Positions 29,079 to 38,043 of a DNA stretch of 64,000 nucleotides are shown here, in pieces (positions within the stretch are counted from its first letter, which is position 1; each line of letters begins with the position of its first letter). The position numbers and the translations under genes were made by a program. The stretch lies in assembly GCA_014650475.1 (NCBI GenBank), contig BMVA01000020.1:62001-126000 (forward strand), read 5' to 3'. Source of the stretch: Streptomyces albogriseolus (GTDB lineage Bacteria > Actinomycetota > Actinomycetes > Streptomycetales > Streptomycetaceae). Under the pieces are notes generated by a model that made no database searches, was not told the origin of the DNA, and worked only from the letters and a program-made list of their open reading frames with translations.

Positions 29079-30131
29079 TCAGCCGGACAGCGCGTCGAGC
29101 AGCCGGTCCACGTCGGCGGCCGTGTTGTAGAGGTGGAACGACGCCCGCAGGTTGCCGGCGCGGTTCGACACCTCGACGCCCGCCCGCGACAGCTCCGGCT
29201 GCATCCGCCCCAGCCCCGGCACGGACACGATGGGCGAGCCGGGCGCGGGCACGGGCTCGTGGCCCAGCGCGGCGAGCCCCGCGCGGAAGCGGTCGGCGAG
29301 GGCGAGGTCGTGGGCGCGGACGGCGTCCACGCCGATCTCCTCGAGCAGGGTGAGCGACGCCCGCAGGCCCGCGTAGCTGAACAGCGCGGGGGTGGTGTCG
29401 AACCGCCGTGCGCTGTGGGCGAGTTCGGCGACGGGGCCGTAGCAGCTGCCCCACGGGTCCTCCCCCGCGGTCCAGCCGGCCTGCACCGGGACCAGGTCGC
29501 CGAAGTCCTCGGGGACGGTGAGGAAGGCGGCGCCGTGCACGCCCAGCAGCCACTTGAAGGCGATGGCGACGCCGTAGTCGTACGCGCCGGCCTCCACCGG
29601 CAGCCAGCCCGCCGCCTGGGAGAAGTCGACGTAGGTGCGCGCTCCGTGGGAGCGGGCCGCCTCGCGCAGCGCGGGCAGGTCGGCGATCCGGCCGTCGGCG
29701 GACTGCGCGGCGCTGACCGCGACCAGGGCGGTGCCCGGCCGCACGGCGTCGGCCAGCCCCTCCAGCGGCGCGGACCGCACCTTGAGGTCGCCGCGCGCGT
29801 GGAAGGGGTTGAGCACGGAGGTGAAGTCGTCCTCGGCGGTGAGGACGTCGGCGCCCGGCGGCAGGGACGCGGCGACCAGCGAGGAATACAGGGCGACGGT
29901 CGCCCCGGCCGCCACCCGCTCGACGGGCACGCCGGCCAGCCGGGCGTACGCGGCGCGGCACGCCTCGACGTCGGCGAACAGCGGGTCGAGCGGGCGCCCC
30001 TCCGCGCGCAGCCGGACGGCCGCGTCGAGCGCGGCCACGGTCCGGGCGGGCAGCAGGGCGCTGCTCGCGGTGTTCAGATAGGTGTTCTTCGGGGTGAACT
30101 CGGCGCGGACGAGGCTCTCGAAGGTCTCCAT
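29079..30131 (-). CDS. Class V aminotransferase (cysteine desulfurase / kynureninase-like)
   Basis: 350 residues from ATG 30131; a 12-codon longer start at 30167 is Gly/Ser-rich and less likely. PLP fold-type I features: NTYLNTASSALLP at the N terminus (the pyridoxal enzymes that begin by describing an external substrate loop), ARTYVDFSQAAGWLPV with the PLP Asp, and the Schiff-base lysine in AIAFKWLLGVHGAAFL. The C-terminal SNRAGNLRASFHLYNTAADVD matches class V enzymes lacking the mobile Cys of true desulfurases. Reaction unknown. It converges on ectD. Confidence 0.82.
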   Translation of the reverse strand: METFESLVRAEFTPKNTYLNTASSALLPARTVAALDAAVRLRAEGRPLDPLFADVEACRAAYARLAGVPVERVAAGATVALYSSLVAASLPPGADVLTAEDDFTSVLNPFHARGDLKVRSAPLEGLADAVRPGTALVAVSAAQSADGRIADLPALREAARSHGARTYVDFSQAAGWLPVEAGAYDYGVAIAFKWLLGVHGAAFLTVPEDFGDLVPVQAGWTAGEDPWGSCYGPVAELAHSARRFDTTPALFSYAGLRASLTLLEEIGVDAVRAHDLALADRFRAGLAALGHEPVPAPGSPIVSVPGLGRMQPELSRAGVEVSNRAGNLRASFHLYNTAADVDRLLDALSG

Positions 30132-30200
30132 GGGACCACTCTGCGACCCCGCCGCGCCCCCGTCCATCGCGGATTTCTGCGCGGTACCGCCAAGGGTTGC

Positions 30201-30944
30201 TTATACGTCCGCGCCGGCCTGCGTGTTCTCCCGCGGGGGCACCGCGCACCCGTCGGGTCCGCAGGCGTCGGCGTCCGCGGCGCCGTCGACGAGGGTCAGC
30301 GGCGCGCGCTCGCCCCAGGCCTGGGTGAGCGCGCGGGTGAAGACCTCGGCGGGCTGGGCGCCGGAGACGCCGTACTTCCGGTCGAGCACGAAGAACGGCA
30401 CCCCGCGCGCGCCGAGCCGCGCGGCGTCCTGCTCGTCGGCGCGGACCTCGGCGGCGTACGCCTCCGGGTCGGCCAGCACCGCGCGGGCCGCCTCGGGGTC
30501 GAGGCCGGCCGCGCCGGCGAGCTCGACGAGCCGCTCGTCGTCGCCGAACAGGGAGCGTTCCTCGGCGAAGTTGGCCCGGTAGAGGAGGTCGAGCAGCCGC
30601 TCCTGGCGGCCGTGCTCGCGGGCGAAGTGCAGCAGGCGGTGCATGTCGAAGGTGCCGCCGTGGTCGCGGCCCCGGGTGCGGTAGGGCAGGCCCTCGGCGG
30701 CGGCCTGGGCGCCCAGGTTGTCCTCGCCGGCCTCGGCCTGCGCCTGGCTCATGCCGTACTTCTTGGTGAGCATCGTGAGCACGGGCTCGACGTCGTCCTT
30801 GGCGCGGCCCGGGTCGAGCTCGAAGGAGCGGTGGACCACCTCGACCCCGTCACGGTGCGGGAAGGAGGCCAGCGCCCTCTCGAAGCGAGCTTTTCCGACA
30901 TAGCACCAGGGGCAGGCGATGTCGCTCCAGATCTCGACGCGCAT
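30201..30944 (-). CDS. DsbA-family oxidoreductase, FrnE type
   Basis: Cytoplasmic thiol-disulfide oxidoreductase of the DsbA fold (COG2761). 247 residues, no signal peptide. Active-site CPWC at residues 11-14 (SDIACPWCYVGKARFE). The helical insert with DMHRLLHFAREHG and the cis-Pro loop GARGVPFFVLDRKYGVSGAQP are typical of FrnE-like proteins, which include polyketide-cluster isomerases and redox-stress proteins. Extra Cys at the C terminus (ACGPDGCAVPP) form a second CxxxxC pair that may also be redox active. No partner gene is adjacent. Confidence 0.88.
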   Translation of the reverse strand: MRVEIWSDIACPWCYVGKARFERALASFPHRDGVEVVHRSFELDPGRAKDDVEPVLTMLTKKYGMSQAQAEAGEDNLGAQAAAEGLPYRTRGRDHGGTFDMHRLLHFAREHGRQERLLDLLYRANFAEERSLFGDDERLVELAGAAGLDPEAARAVLADPEAYAAEVRADEQDAARLGARGVPFFVLDRKYGVSGAQPAEVFTRALTQAWGERAPLTLVDGAADADACGPDGCAVPPRENTQAGADV

Positions 30945-31050
30945 GGGCGGGCTCTCTCCAGGGTTTCGGCACGGCTGCGGAGACGTCCCCCGCGACCGGA
31001 TGAACGTTCAAGCAACCGCCGGCATTCCCCGGTCGTGGCACGGTCCTCGC

Positions 31051-31659
31051 TCAGCTGCCGTCGCGCAGGTCCGGCGGCCAGTGCAGCCGGTACTCGATGT
31101 GGTCGAAGGTCACCACGCACCCCTCCCCCATCGGCGACTGGGTCGCGAACCCGACCAGGGCCGCCCCCGTCTCCTTCTCGTCGCCGAGGGTGAACAGCCG
31201 GACGAAGGTCCACTGCTTGCCGTCGCGGGAGGCGTGGAAGGCGAAGGCGCGCCCGGTGCGGCTCACCCGCAGCCAGACCGTCTTGCCGTCCACGGTGAAG
31301 GAGTTGGCGTCGTCGGAGTGGCCCCGGGTGACGACCGTGCAGACGGTGGGCACGTCCGGGGAGTACTCCAGGCAGAGCTTGGCCCAGGCGCGCTCCCCGA
31401 CGTGGACGTACAGCACCCCGGCGTCGAAGGAGCCGGCGAAGCCCACCGTGACCCGGGCGATCAGCTGGAAGTCGCCCTCGGGCGCGCCGAGCAGCCGGGG
31501 CGCGTCGGCGGCGGACTCCAGGGACTCGCCGGTGGGCGGCACGAAGCGGTCCTGCCGTGGTCCGGCCCATCCGGTGAGGACGCCGTCCTCGTAGGACCAG
31601 GAGCCGTCGGGGCCGTAGGTCCGCAGCCGGAAGGGGAGTTCGGGTATGTCCAGGTCCAT
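31051..31659 (-). CDS. DUF1349 domain protein (concanavalin-like fold)
   Basis: 202 residues from ATG 31659; the longer open frame to 32433 runs through the next gene and is not used. It resembles DUF1349 proteins: W-rich beta strands, RQDRFVPPTGE, LIARVTVGFAGSFDAGVLYVH, WAKLCLEYSPDVPTVCTVVTRG, SDDANSF, and GVGFA-like ending. These have a lectin/glucanase-like jelly roll and are thought to bind or act on sugars, but function is unproven and no catalytic residues are assigned. No signal peptide. 47 bases downstream of a LURP-one-like gene on the same strand. Confidence 0.75.
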   Translation of the reverse strand: MDLDIPELPFRLRTYGPDGSWSYEDGVLTGWAGPRQDRFVPPTGESLESAADAPRLLGAPEGDFQLIARVTVGFAGSFDAGVLYVHVGERAWAKLCLEYSPDVPTVCTVVTRGHSDDANSFTVDGKTVWLRVSRTGRAFAFHASRDGKQWTFVRLFTLGDEKETGAALVGFATQSPMGEGCVVTFDHIEYRLHWPPDLRDGS

Positions 31660-31706
31660 GGCGGGATTCTCCCAGGAGCGGCCCCGTCGCGCGCACCCGG
31701 TCCCGG

Positions 31707-32366
31707 TCAGCGGCCCTGGAAGGCGTCCAGGGCGACCGCCTGGGCGACGGCGAGCCGCAGGTCGAGGCCGGGGGCGGTCACCTCGACCAGGTAGCGGTCG
31801 CGCAGGCCGGTCTTCCTGTCGACGGTCATCACGGGCTTGCCGTCCGTCCCGAAGTCGAAGTGGTACGGCCAGGCGAACGGCACCAGCTCCAGCGGCAGCC
31901 AGTTCCAGGCCCGGCGCAGCACGGCCACGAACCGGTTGCGCTCGCGTCCCACGGCGTCGGGTGCGCCCGGCTGCTCCAGCACCCATGTGGAGCGGACCAG
32001 GGAGGTGAAGAACCGCTCGTGGAAGGCGCCGATGGGCTTGCCCTCCGCGTCCAGCACGTCGAAGCCCTCGCCGGGGTCCAGCAGGGTGCGTTCCCTGACG
32101 GTGAACGCGACCTGGCTCCTGGAGGCGTCGGTGTGGAAGGTCAGTTCCTCCCTGAGGGAGAACCGCCTCTGCTCGGCGTAGGCGAGGACCCGGCCGTCGG
32201 AGCCGTCCGGCGCGGTCTCGGTGACGAGGTACCGGTCGGTCGTGAGGGCGGCCTTCTGCGTGACGGTGAAGCGTCGGCCCGCCCAGGGTCCCGTTGCGTC
32301 CACTGCTGCGCTCCCGGTGTCGGTGGAGGGTGTGCCGCCGGCGGAGGTCCGCGCCGGCGCCGCCAT
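31707..32366 (-). CDS. LURP-one-related / scramblase-like family protein (hypothetical)
   Basis: 219 residues from ATG 32366, chosen because the open frame beyond it (to 32456) is low-complexity and Arg/Ser-rich; a GTG at about 32303 (VDATGPWAGRRFTVTQ) would match the start of the conserved part even better. The body looks like the LOR/Tubby-like fold: FTVTQKAALTTDRYLVTE, LREELTFHTD, TVRERTLLDPGEGFDVLDAEGKPIG split over beta strands, and a closing helix DLRLAVAQAVALDAF. No function is established for bacterial members. The start is uncertain. Confidence 0.6.
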   Translation of the reverse strand: MAAPARTSAGGTPSTDTGSAAVDATGPWAGRRFTVTQKAALTTDRYLVTETAPDGSDGRVLAYAEQRRFSLREELTFHTDASRSQVAFTVRERTLLDPGEGFDVLDAEGKPIGAFHERFFTSLVRSTWVLEQPGAPDAVGRERNRFVAVLRRAWNWLPLELVPFAWPYHFDFGTDGKPVMTVDRKTGLRDRYLVEVTAPGLDLRLAVAQAVALDAFQGR

Positions 32367-32525
32367 CGTCGCCGGGCGGGCCGTGCGGACGCAGTCTCCG
32401 GAAGTCGCGGTCCGCAACGACCAAAGGGAACACGGACGTCGACGGCTGCCGTTCACTTTCGTCGTTCGGGGCCGCTACGGACGGAGGATGCCGGCGCCCC
32501 GGTGCGGGCCCCTAGGGTCGGGCGC

Positions 32526-34259
32526 GTGGACATCGCGCAGACCTCTCGCCCCGCCCGTCCCCTGCTGTCCCGGCCGGCCGCCGCCTCGCCCTGGTCCCGC
32601 GGCCGGATCGCCGGGGAGACCGTGCTGCTCCTGGTGCTCGCGGGCATCGCGGGAGCGGCGTACGCCACGGAGAGCGGATCGGCCGCCAAGGGCTGGGCGG
32701 TGGCCCTGCTCGTCGGGCTGCTCTCGCTGGTCCGGCGGTCGCTGCCCGCCACCGTGCTCGTCGTCTCCTCCGCCCTGGCCGGCTCGGTTCTCGGCGCCGG
32801 CCCGCTGCTGATCTACGCGAGCTGGTCGGCGGGCAGCCGCATCAAACGCCCCTGGCGCGCGGTCGGCGCGTACGCCGCCGGGCTGGTGCTGTACGTCGCC
32901 GGCGGTCTGCTCGGCGACGGGGGCGAGGAGACGCTGGAGCTGTCGCTGATGCTGGCGGCGGCGCTGGGCGCGGGCCCCTACCTGGTGCTGGCGGTCGTGC
33001 CGGGGCTCGCCTCCCGGTACCGCGCCCAGCGCCGTGACCTGCTGGACGCGCTGCGCCGGCACAACGCCCAGCTGGTGCGCGAGCAGGCGATGGTGGCGCG
33101 GCAGGCGCGGCTGCTGGAGCGGCAGCGGATCGCCCAGGACATGCACGACAGCCTCGGCCACCAGCTCGCCCTGATCGCGGTGCACGCGGGGGCGCTGGAG
33201 GTGGACCCGGAGCTGAGGGACCGCCGGCGGGAGGGGGTGGGCATCCTCCGGGAGGCCGCCAGGTCGGCGATGCGGGAGCTGCGTGAGGCCGTCGGCATCC
33301 TCCGGGACGATGCCGAGGAGCCGTCCGCGCCCGCTCCCGGCCCCGGACCGGAGGCGGCCGGGGCGCCGCCCGCCCGGGGCGCGGCCGGGGTGGACGCGCT
33401 GGTCGCGTCGTCGCGGAGCGCGGGCGCTCCGGTGGAGCTGCGCCGCTCGGGCGAGGAGCGGCCGCTCGCCCCGGCCGCGGACCACGCGGTGTACCGCATC
33501 GTCCAGGAGGGCCTGACCAACGCGCACAAGCACGCGCCGGGTTCCCCGATCACCGTGGAGCTGCGCTACGAGCCGGACAGCCTGGTGGTGGAGGTGGCCA
33601 ACGCGCCGGTCCCGGACGGGGCGCCCCCGGCGCCGCCCGCGATCAGCGGCGGCCAGGGCCTGGCGGGGCTGCGGGAACGGGCCCGGCTGGTCGGCGGCAT
33701 GGTGCACAGCGGCCCCTCCCCCGACGGCGGCTTCCGCCTCGCCGGTGTGCTGCCGTACGGCGACGGCGCCTCACCCGTCGGACGCGAGGACGCGACGTCC
33801 GTCGCCGCGGGCCGCGACTTTCGGGGGCAGATCCCGGTGGGCGGCGCGGGCGACGGTGGAGCGGACATCGAACGCTCCGACCCGAAGGAGTACGCCGCCA
33901 TCATGAGCAGCAAGAAGAACGTCGCCCTGGGGTGCGCCCTCGTCTCCGTCGCCCTCGTCGCCGGCACCGTCGCCCTGCTGGTGTGGGGGGTGGGCAAGCT
34001 GATCGACGAGGTGGAGAAGGGCGTCATACCGGCGAGCGTGTACGAGGACGCGCGCATCGGCGACGCGGAGGCGGACCTGCGCGAGAAGTTCCCGGAGGGC
34101 GGCTCGCTCCTCACCGACGGCGTGGAGAAGCAGGGCCCGCCGCTGCCCGAGGACGCGGTGTGCGAGCACTTCGTGGACGACGAGAAGGACATCGTGTACC
34201 GGTTCTGCTTCCGCGACGGGAAGCTGACCGCCAAGGAGTCCTACCCGCACGTGGTCTGA
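32526..34259 (+). CDS. NarL-type sensor histidine kinase with C-terminal membrane and extracytoplasmic extension
   Basis: 577 residues from GTG 32526. N-terminal part has four or five hydrophobic helices (about 25-165). HisKA_3 dimerisation region follows with the phosphorylated His207 in RIAQDMHDSLGHQLALIA, then a GHKL ATPase with YRIVQEGLTNAHKHAPG and QGLAGLRERARLVGG, ending near residue 412. The frame does not stop there: after a linker a single hydrophobic helix (about 466-487, NVALGCALVSVALVAG and on) leads to a ~90-residue polar tail with two Cys (EDAVCEHF and YRFCFRD). An internal ATG at 33903 with a distant GAAGGAG could instead start a separate small membrane protein. Followed by its response regulator. 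Confidence 0.85.
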   Translation: MDIAQTSRPARPLLSRPAAASPWSRGRIAGETVLLLVLAGIAGAAYATESGSAAKGWAVALLVGLLSLVRRSLPATVLVVSSALAGSVLGAGPLLIYASWSAGSRIKRPWRAVGAYAAGLVLYVAGGLLGDGGEETLELSLMLAAALGAGPYLVLAVVPGLASRYRAQRRDLLDALRRHNAQLVREQAMVARQARLLERQRIAQDMHDSLGHQLALIAVHAGALEVDPELRDRRREGVGILREAARSAMRELREAVGILRDDAEEPSAPAPGPGPEAAGAPPARGAAGVDALVASSRSAGAPVELRRSGEERPLAPAADHAVYRIVQEGLTNAHKHAPGSPITVELRYEPDSLVVEVANAPVPDGAPPAPPAISGGQGLAGLRERARLVGGMVHSGPSPDGGFRLAGVLPYGDGASPVGREDATSVAAGRDFRGQIPVGGAGDGGADIERSDPKEYAAIMSSKKNVALGCALVSVALVAGTVALLVWGVGKLIDEVEKGVIPASVYEDARIGDAEADLREKFPEGGSLLTDGVEKQGPPLPEDAVCEHFVDDEKDIVYRFCFRDGKLTAKESYPHVV

Positions 34260-34348
34260 CGGCCGGCCGGCTCCGGTCCCGCGGGGCATCGGGCATGATG
34301 GCATGGCTCCGCCATCCGCCCGTCCCACCGCACCGCGCAGGAGGCCGC

Positions 34349-35011
34349 GTGATCCGGGTCCTGGTCGCCGACGACGAGCCGCTCATCCGGGCCGGCATCA
34401 GGATGATCCTCACCTCGGCCGACGACATCGACGTCGTCGCCGAGGCGCGCGACGGCCGTGAGGCGGTGGAGACCGCCCGCTCCACCGCCGTCGACGTGGC
34501 GCTGCTGGACATCCAGATGCCGGAGCTGGACGGGCTGACCGCGCTGGCCGAGATCGGCCGGGTCGCGCCCCGGGTGCGGGTGCTGATCCTGACCACGTTC
34601 GGGGAGCGGGAGAACGTGCTGCGGGCGCTGGGCCACGGCGGCGCCGGGTTCCTGCTGAAGGACTCCGCGCCGCAGGAGCTGATCCACGCGGTCCGCGCGG
34701 CGGCGGCGGGCGACGCCTATCTGTCCCCGGCCGCCACCCGGCACGTGGTGGACACCCTGGCCTCGCCCGCCGCGACCGCGCGCGGCGAGGAGGCGCGCCG
34801 CCGGCTGTCCGCGCTCACCGAGCGGGAGCTGCGGGTGCTGGCGCTCCTCGGGGAGGGCCTGTCCAACGCGGACGCCGGGGCCCGGCTGCACATGAGCGAG
34901 GCCACGGTGAAGACGTACGTCAGCCGGATCCTGACCAAGCTGGACTGCGACAACCGGGTGCAGGCCGCGCTCCTGGCCCGGGACGCGGGCCTGGAGCCGG
35001 CCGGCGGGTGA
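34349..35011 (+). CDS. NarL/FixJ-family response regulator
   Basis: 220 residues from a GTG preceded by CAGGAGG; the longer frame from 33932 overlaps the kinase gene and is rejected. Receiver domain with acidic pair Asp8/Asp9 and the phosphorylated Asp54 (ALLDIQMPELDG), Thr and Lys switch residues in LTTFGE and LLKDSAP. C-terminal LuxR-type helix-turn-helix about 150-215 (LTERELRVLALLGEGLSNADAG and EATVKTYVSRILTKL). Partner of the kinase 89 bases upstream. Converges on the dehydrogenase gene with seven bases between stops. Confidence 0.93.
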   Translation: MIRVLVADDEPLIRAGIRMILTSADDIDVVAEARDGREAVETARSTAVDVALLDIQMPELDGLTALAEIGRVAPRVRVLILTTFGERENVLRALGHGGAGFLLKDSAPQELIHAVRAAAAGDAYLSPAATRHVVDTLASPAATARGEEARRRLSALTERELRVLALLGEGLSNADAGARLHMSEATVKTYVSRILTKLDCDNRVQAALLARDAGLEPAGG

Positions 35012-35018
35012 TCGGGGG

Positions 35019-36548
35019 TCAGTGCTCCAGGCGGCCGTTGAAGCGGCGGGGCAGCCCGAGCGGGTTGTCGTCCTTCAGCTCCGGCGGCAGCAGCGCCTCC
35101 GGGGCGCCCTGGTAGACCACGGGCCGCAGCCAGCGCTCGATCGCCGTGCCGCCCACGGACGTGGACGTGGAGGTGGTCGCCGGGTAGGGGCCGCCGTGGT
35201 GCTGGGCGGGGGCGACGGCGACACCGGTCGGCCAGCCGTTCACCAGCACGCGGCCCGCCAACGGCGTGAGCTCCCGCACGAGTTCGGCCCCTCGGCCCTG
35301 TCCGGCCGCCTCCTCGGAGGACAGGTGCACGGTCGCGGTGAGGTTGCCGGGGAGCCGGGACAGCACCGCCCGCACCTCCGCCTCGTCCGTGTAGCGGGCC
35401 ACCACGGTGACCGGTCCGAAGCACTCCTCCAGCAGCAGGTCGTGCGCGCCCTCGCGGGTCAGCCGCTCCGCCGGAACGGTGAGGAAACCGGCGCTGACGG
35501 TGTGCTCGCCGCCCGCGCCCGCGGTCACCGGGGACTCCACCTCCGGGAGCCGGGTGCGTTCGGTGACCCCGGCGAGGAAGTTGTCGCGCATGCGGTGGTC
35601 GAGCAGGACACCGGGGTCGGTGTCGCTGACCGCGTCCGTCAGGGACTTCAGCAGCGCGTCGCCGGCCGCGGAGGCCGGGGCGAGCACCAGGCCCGGCTTC
35701 ACGCAGAACTGGCCGACGCCCAGCGTCATCGAGCCGGCCAGTCCGGCGCCGATCGCCTCGCCGCGCTCGGCGGCGGCGGCCTCGGTGACCAGGACCGGGT
35801 TGAGGGAGCCGAGTTCGCCGTGGAACGGGATGGGGACGGGCCGGGCGGCGGCCTCGTCGAACAGGGCGCGGCCGCCGCGGACCGAGCCGGTGAAACCGGC
35901 CGCCGCGACCATCGGGTGCCGGATCAGCTCGATGCCGGCGTCGAAGCCGTGCACCAGGCCGAGCACGCCGTCGGGGACCTGGTGCCGGGCGGCGGCCCGC
36001 CGGATCACCTTGGCGACCAGCTCCGACAGGGCGGGGTGGTCGGGGTGGGCCTTGACGACGACGGGGCAGCCGGCCGCCAGGGCGCTCGCGGTGTCACCGC
36101 CGGCCACGGAGAAGGCGAACGGGAAGTTGGACGCCGAGTACACGGCGACCACGCCCAGCGGGATCTTGTAGCGGCGCAGGTCGGGGACGGGCGGGGTGGC
36201 GGTGTCGTCGGGGTGGTCGATGACGACGTCGAGGAAGGCGCCCTCCTCGACGATGCCGGCGAAGGCGCGCAGCTGGTAGCAGGTGCGGGCGAGTTCGCCG
36301 GTGAGGCGGACCGGGCCGAGCGCGGTCTCGGCGTCGGCGGCCTCGACGAGCCGGTCGCGGGCGGCTTCCAGTTCGTCGGCGGCGGACCGCAGGAAGGCGG
36401 CGCGGACGGTGCGGTCGGTCAGCGCCTCGCGCGCGGCGTGGGCTGCCCGGACGGCGGCGTCCACCTCCTGGGCTGTGGCCTCCACCGCAACCTGTTCACG
36501 CTGCTTCCCGGTTCGGGGGTCGACACTCCAGACTGGTGATGCTGCCAC
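35019..36548 (-). CDS. Aldehyde dehydrogenase (NADP+), alpha-ketoglutaric-semialdehyde dehydrogenase type
   Basis: Probably oxidises 2,5-dioxopentanoate (alpha-ketoglutaric semialdehyde) to 2-oxoglutarate, the last step of oxidative pentose and uronate breakdown. Starting at GTG 36548, which has GGAGGG seven bases upstream, gives 509 residues; a GTG at 36563 is in frame but lacks a ribosome site. ALDH features: ASNFPFAFSVAGGDTASALAAGCPVVVKAHP (read as ASNFPFAFSVAGG then the cofactor Lys in VVVKAHP), catalytic Glu245 in FHGELGSLNP and catalytic Cys282 in GQFCVKPGL. This GQFC variant is typical of the KGSADH-like group. Divergent from an IclR regulator. Confidence 0.85.
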   Translation of the reverse strand: MAASPVWSVDPRTGKQREQVAVEATAQEVDAAVRAAHAAREALTDRTVRAAFLRSAADELEAARDRLVEAADAETALGPVRLTGELARTCYQLRAFAGIVEEGAFLDVVIDHPDDTATPPVPDLRRYKIPLGVVAVYSASNFPFAFSVAGGDTASALAAGCPVVVKAHPDHPALSELVAKVIRRAAARHQVPDGVLGLVHGFDAGIELIRHPMVAAAGFTGSVRGGRALFDEAAARPVPIPFHGELGSLNPVLVTEAAAAERGEAIGAGLAGSMTLGVGQFCVKPGLVLAPASAAGDALLKSLTDAVSDTDPGVLLDHRMRDNFLAGVTERTRLPEVESPVTAGAGGEHTVSAGFLTVPAERLTREGAHDLLLEECFGPVTVVARYTDEAEVRAVLSRLPGNLTATVHLSSEEAAGQGRGAELVRELTPLAGRVLVNGWPTGVAVAPAQHHGGPYPATTSTSTSVGGTAIERWLRPVVYQGAPEALLPPELKDDNPLGLPRRFNGRLEH

Positions 36549-36596
36549 CGCGGGTCCCTCCACTTGAATGCCGCATGCAATGCCGCAGTATGTACG

Positions 36597-36643
36597 TCAC
36601 CCACGGCGGTGTTCGATATACTGAACACTGTCTCTGTGGGTGA
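36597..36643. promoter_or_regulatory. Nested inverted repeats between dehydrogenase and IclR genes
   Basis: GTGTTC (36609-36614), 8 bases, GAACAC (36623-36628) sits within a larger inverted repeat TCACCCAC (36597-36604) and GTGGGTGA (36636-36643); centres differ by about 1.5 bases. Just outside, AATGCCGCA occurs twice, at 36567 and 36579. The pattern suits an IclR-family operator controlling both divergent genes. Regulator identity is inferred from adjacency. Confidence 0.6.
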
Positions 36644-36689
36644 ATGCGCTTCGGAGACTATTTCCCGGCGAACGAAGGGGTCAAGGGCG

Positions 36690-37463
36690 ATGTCGGCTGG
36701 CGAGACGGGCGGCGGGGCGCAGGTCAAGTCCGCGGTACGGACCGTTGAACTGCTCGAATACTTCGCCGGACGCCCCGGGATGCACTCCCTGGCCGCGGTC
36801 CAGGAGGCCGTCGGCTACCCCAAGTCCAGCCTGTACATGCTGCTGCGCACGCTCGTCGACCTCGGCTGGGTGGAGACGGACGCGACGGGCACGCGGTACG
36901 GCATCGGCGTGCGGGCGCTGCTGGTGGGCACCTCGTACATCGACGGGGACGAGGTCGTCGCGGCCGCCCGGCCCACGCTGGACCGGCTCTCCGACGACAC
37001 CACCGAGACGATCCACCTGGCGCGTCTCGACGGCACCAACGTCGTCTACCTCGCGACCCGTCAGTCCCAGCACTACCTGCGCCCCTTCACCCGCGTCGGG
37101 CGCCGGCTGCCCGCGCACTCCACGTCGCTGGGCAAGGCGCTGCTCAGCACGTACACGGACGAGCAGGTGCGCAAGATGCTCCCCGAGACGCTGCCCGCGC
37201 TCACCGAGAACACCATCACCGACCGGGAGAAGCTCATCGAGGAGCTGCACCAGGTGCGGGAGCAGGGCTTCGCCGTGGACCGCGAGGAGAACACCCTGGG
37301 CCTGCGCTGCTTCGGCGTGGCGATCCCCTACCGCACGCCCGCCCGGGACGCCATCAGCTGCTCGGTGCCGGTGGCCCGGCTCACCCCCGCCCACGAACAG
37401 ATGGTGAAGGACGCCCTGTTCGACGCCCGCGACCGGCTGACCCTGGCCACCCGGAGGCTCTGA
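36690..37463 (+). CDS. IclR-family transcriptional regulator
   Basis: 257 residues from ATG 36690 (AAGGGG upstream); the frame is open to 36564 but that part overlaps the operator region. N-terminal winged helix: VKSAVRTVELLEYFAGRPG, LAAVQEAVGYPKSSLYMLLRTLVDLGWVE (shown as its two halves LAAVQEAVGYPKSS and LYMLLRTLVDLGW). C-terminal effector domain with PAHSTSLGKALLSTY, ENTLGLRCFGVAIPY and the usual closing SVPVARLTP. Likely controls the divergent semialdehyde dehydrogenase; effector probably a sugar acid or keto acid, by analogy with KdgR/PcaR-type members. Confidence 0.9.
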   Translation: MSAGETGGGAQVKSAVRTVELLEYFAGRPGMHSLAAVQEAVGYPKSSLYMLLRTLVDLGWVETDATGTRYGIGVRALLVGTSYIDGDEVVAAARPTLDRLSDDTTETIHLARLDGTNVVYLATRQSQHYLRPFTRVGRRLPAHSTSLGKALLSTYTDEQVRKMLPETLPALTENTITDREKLIEELHQVREQGFAVDREENTLGLRCFGVAIPYRTPARDAISCSVPVARLTPAHEQMVKDALFDARDRLTLATRRL

Positions 37464-37466
37464 CCC

Positions 37467-37940
37467 GTGGACATCGCCCTGCGCCCGGTGCACGACAGCG
37501 ACCTGGCCGTCTTCTTCCGGCAGACGAACGACCCGGAGTCGGTGCGGATGGCCGCCTTCACGCCCGAGGACCCGGCCGACCGTGACCGCTTCGAGGCGAA
37601 GTGGGCGCACATCCGCAGCTCCCCGGAGATCGTGGCGCGCACGGTGCTCGCGGACGGCGACGTGGTGGGCTCCGCGTCCGTCTACGGCGAGGCGGGCGAG
37701 CGCGAGGTGACGTACTGGATCGACCGGGCCTACTGGGGCAAGGGCATCGCCACGGCCGCGCTGCGCGCCCTGCTGGCGGAGGTGACCGAGCGCCCGCTGT
37801 ACGCGCGCGTGGCCGCCGACAACGCGGGCTCGCTGCGGGTGCTGCGCACGTGCGGCTTCGAGGTCACCGGCACGGCGAGGGCGTACGCGCCGGGCCGGGG
37901 CGAGGAGACCGACGAGCTGGTGCTGGCGCTGGAAAACTGA
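37467..37940 (+). CDS. GNAT-family N-acetyltransferase
   Basis: 157 residues from a GTG four bases after the IclR stop, so probably co-transcribed. RimJ/RimL-like GNAT: IALRPVHDSDLAVFFRQTNDPE at the N terminus (given as IALRPVHDSDLAVFF), REVTYWIDRAYWGKGIATAAL with the acetyl-CoA loop, and YARVAADNAGSLRVLRTCGF. Acceptor unknown; small molecule or protein N terminus both possible. Confidence 0.85.
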   Translation: MDIALRPVHDSDLAVFFRQTNDPESVRMAAFTPEDPADRDRFEAKWAHIRSSPEIVARTVLADGDVVGSASVYGEAGEREVTYWIDRAYWGKGIATAALRALLAEVTERPLYARVAADNAGSLRVLRTCGFEVTGTARAYAPGRGEETDELVLALEN

Positions 37941-38043
37941 CCTGTCCCTCCCCCTGGGCCGACTCGTCCCTCCCCCGGGCGGCGGAGGCGGATCGTCGCC
38001 GCGCACGATGTGAGGGCGGGCGCCCGCGCGGGAGCGTGGACGC

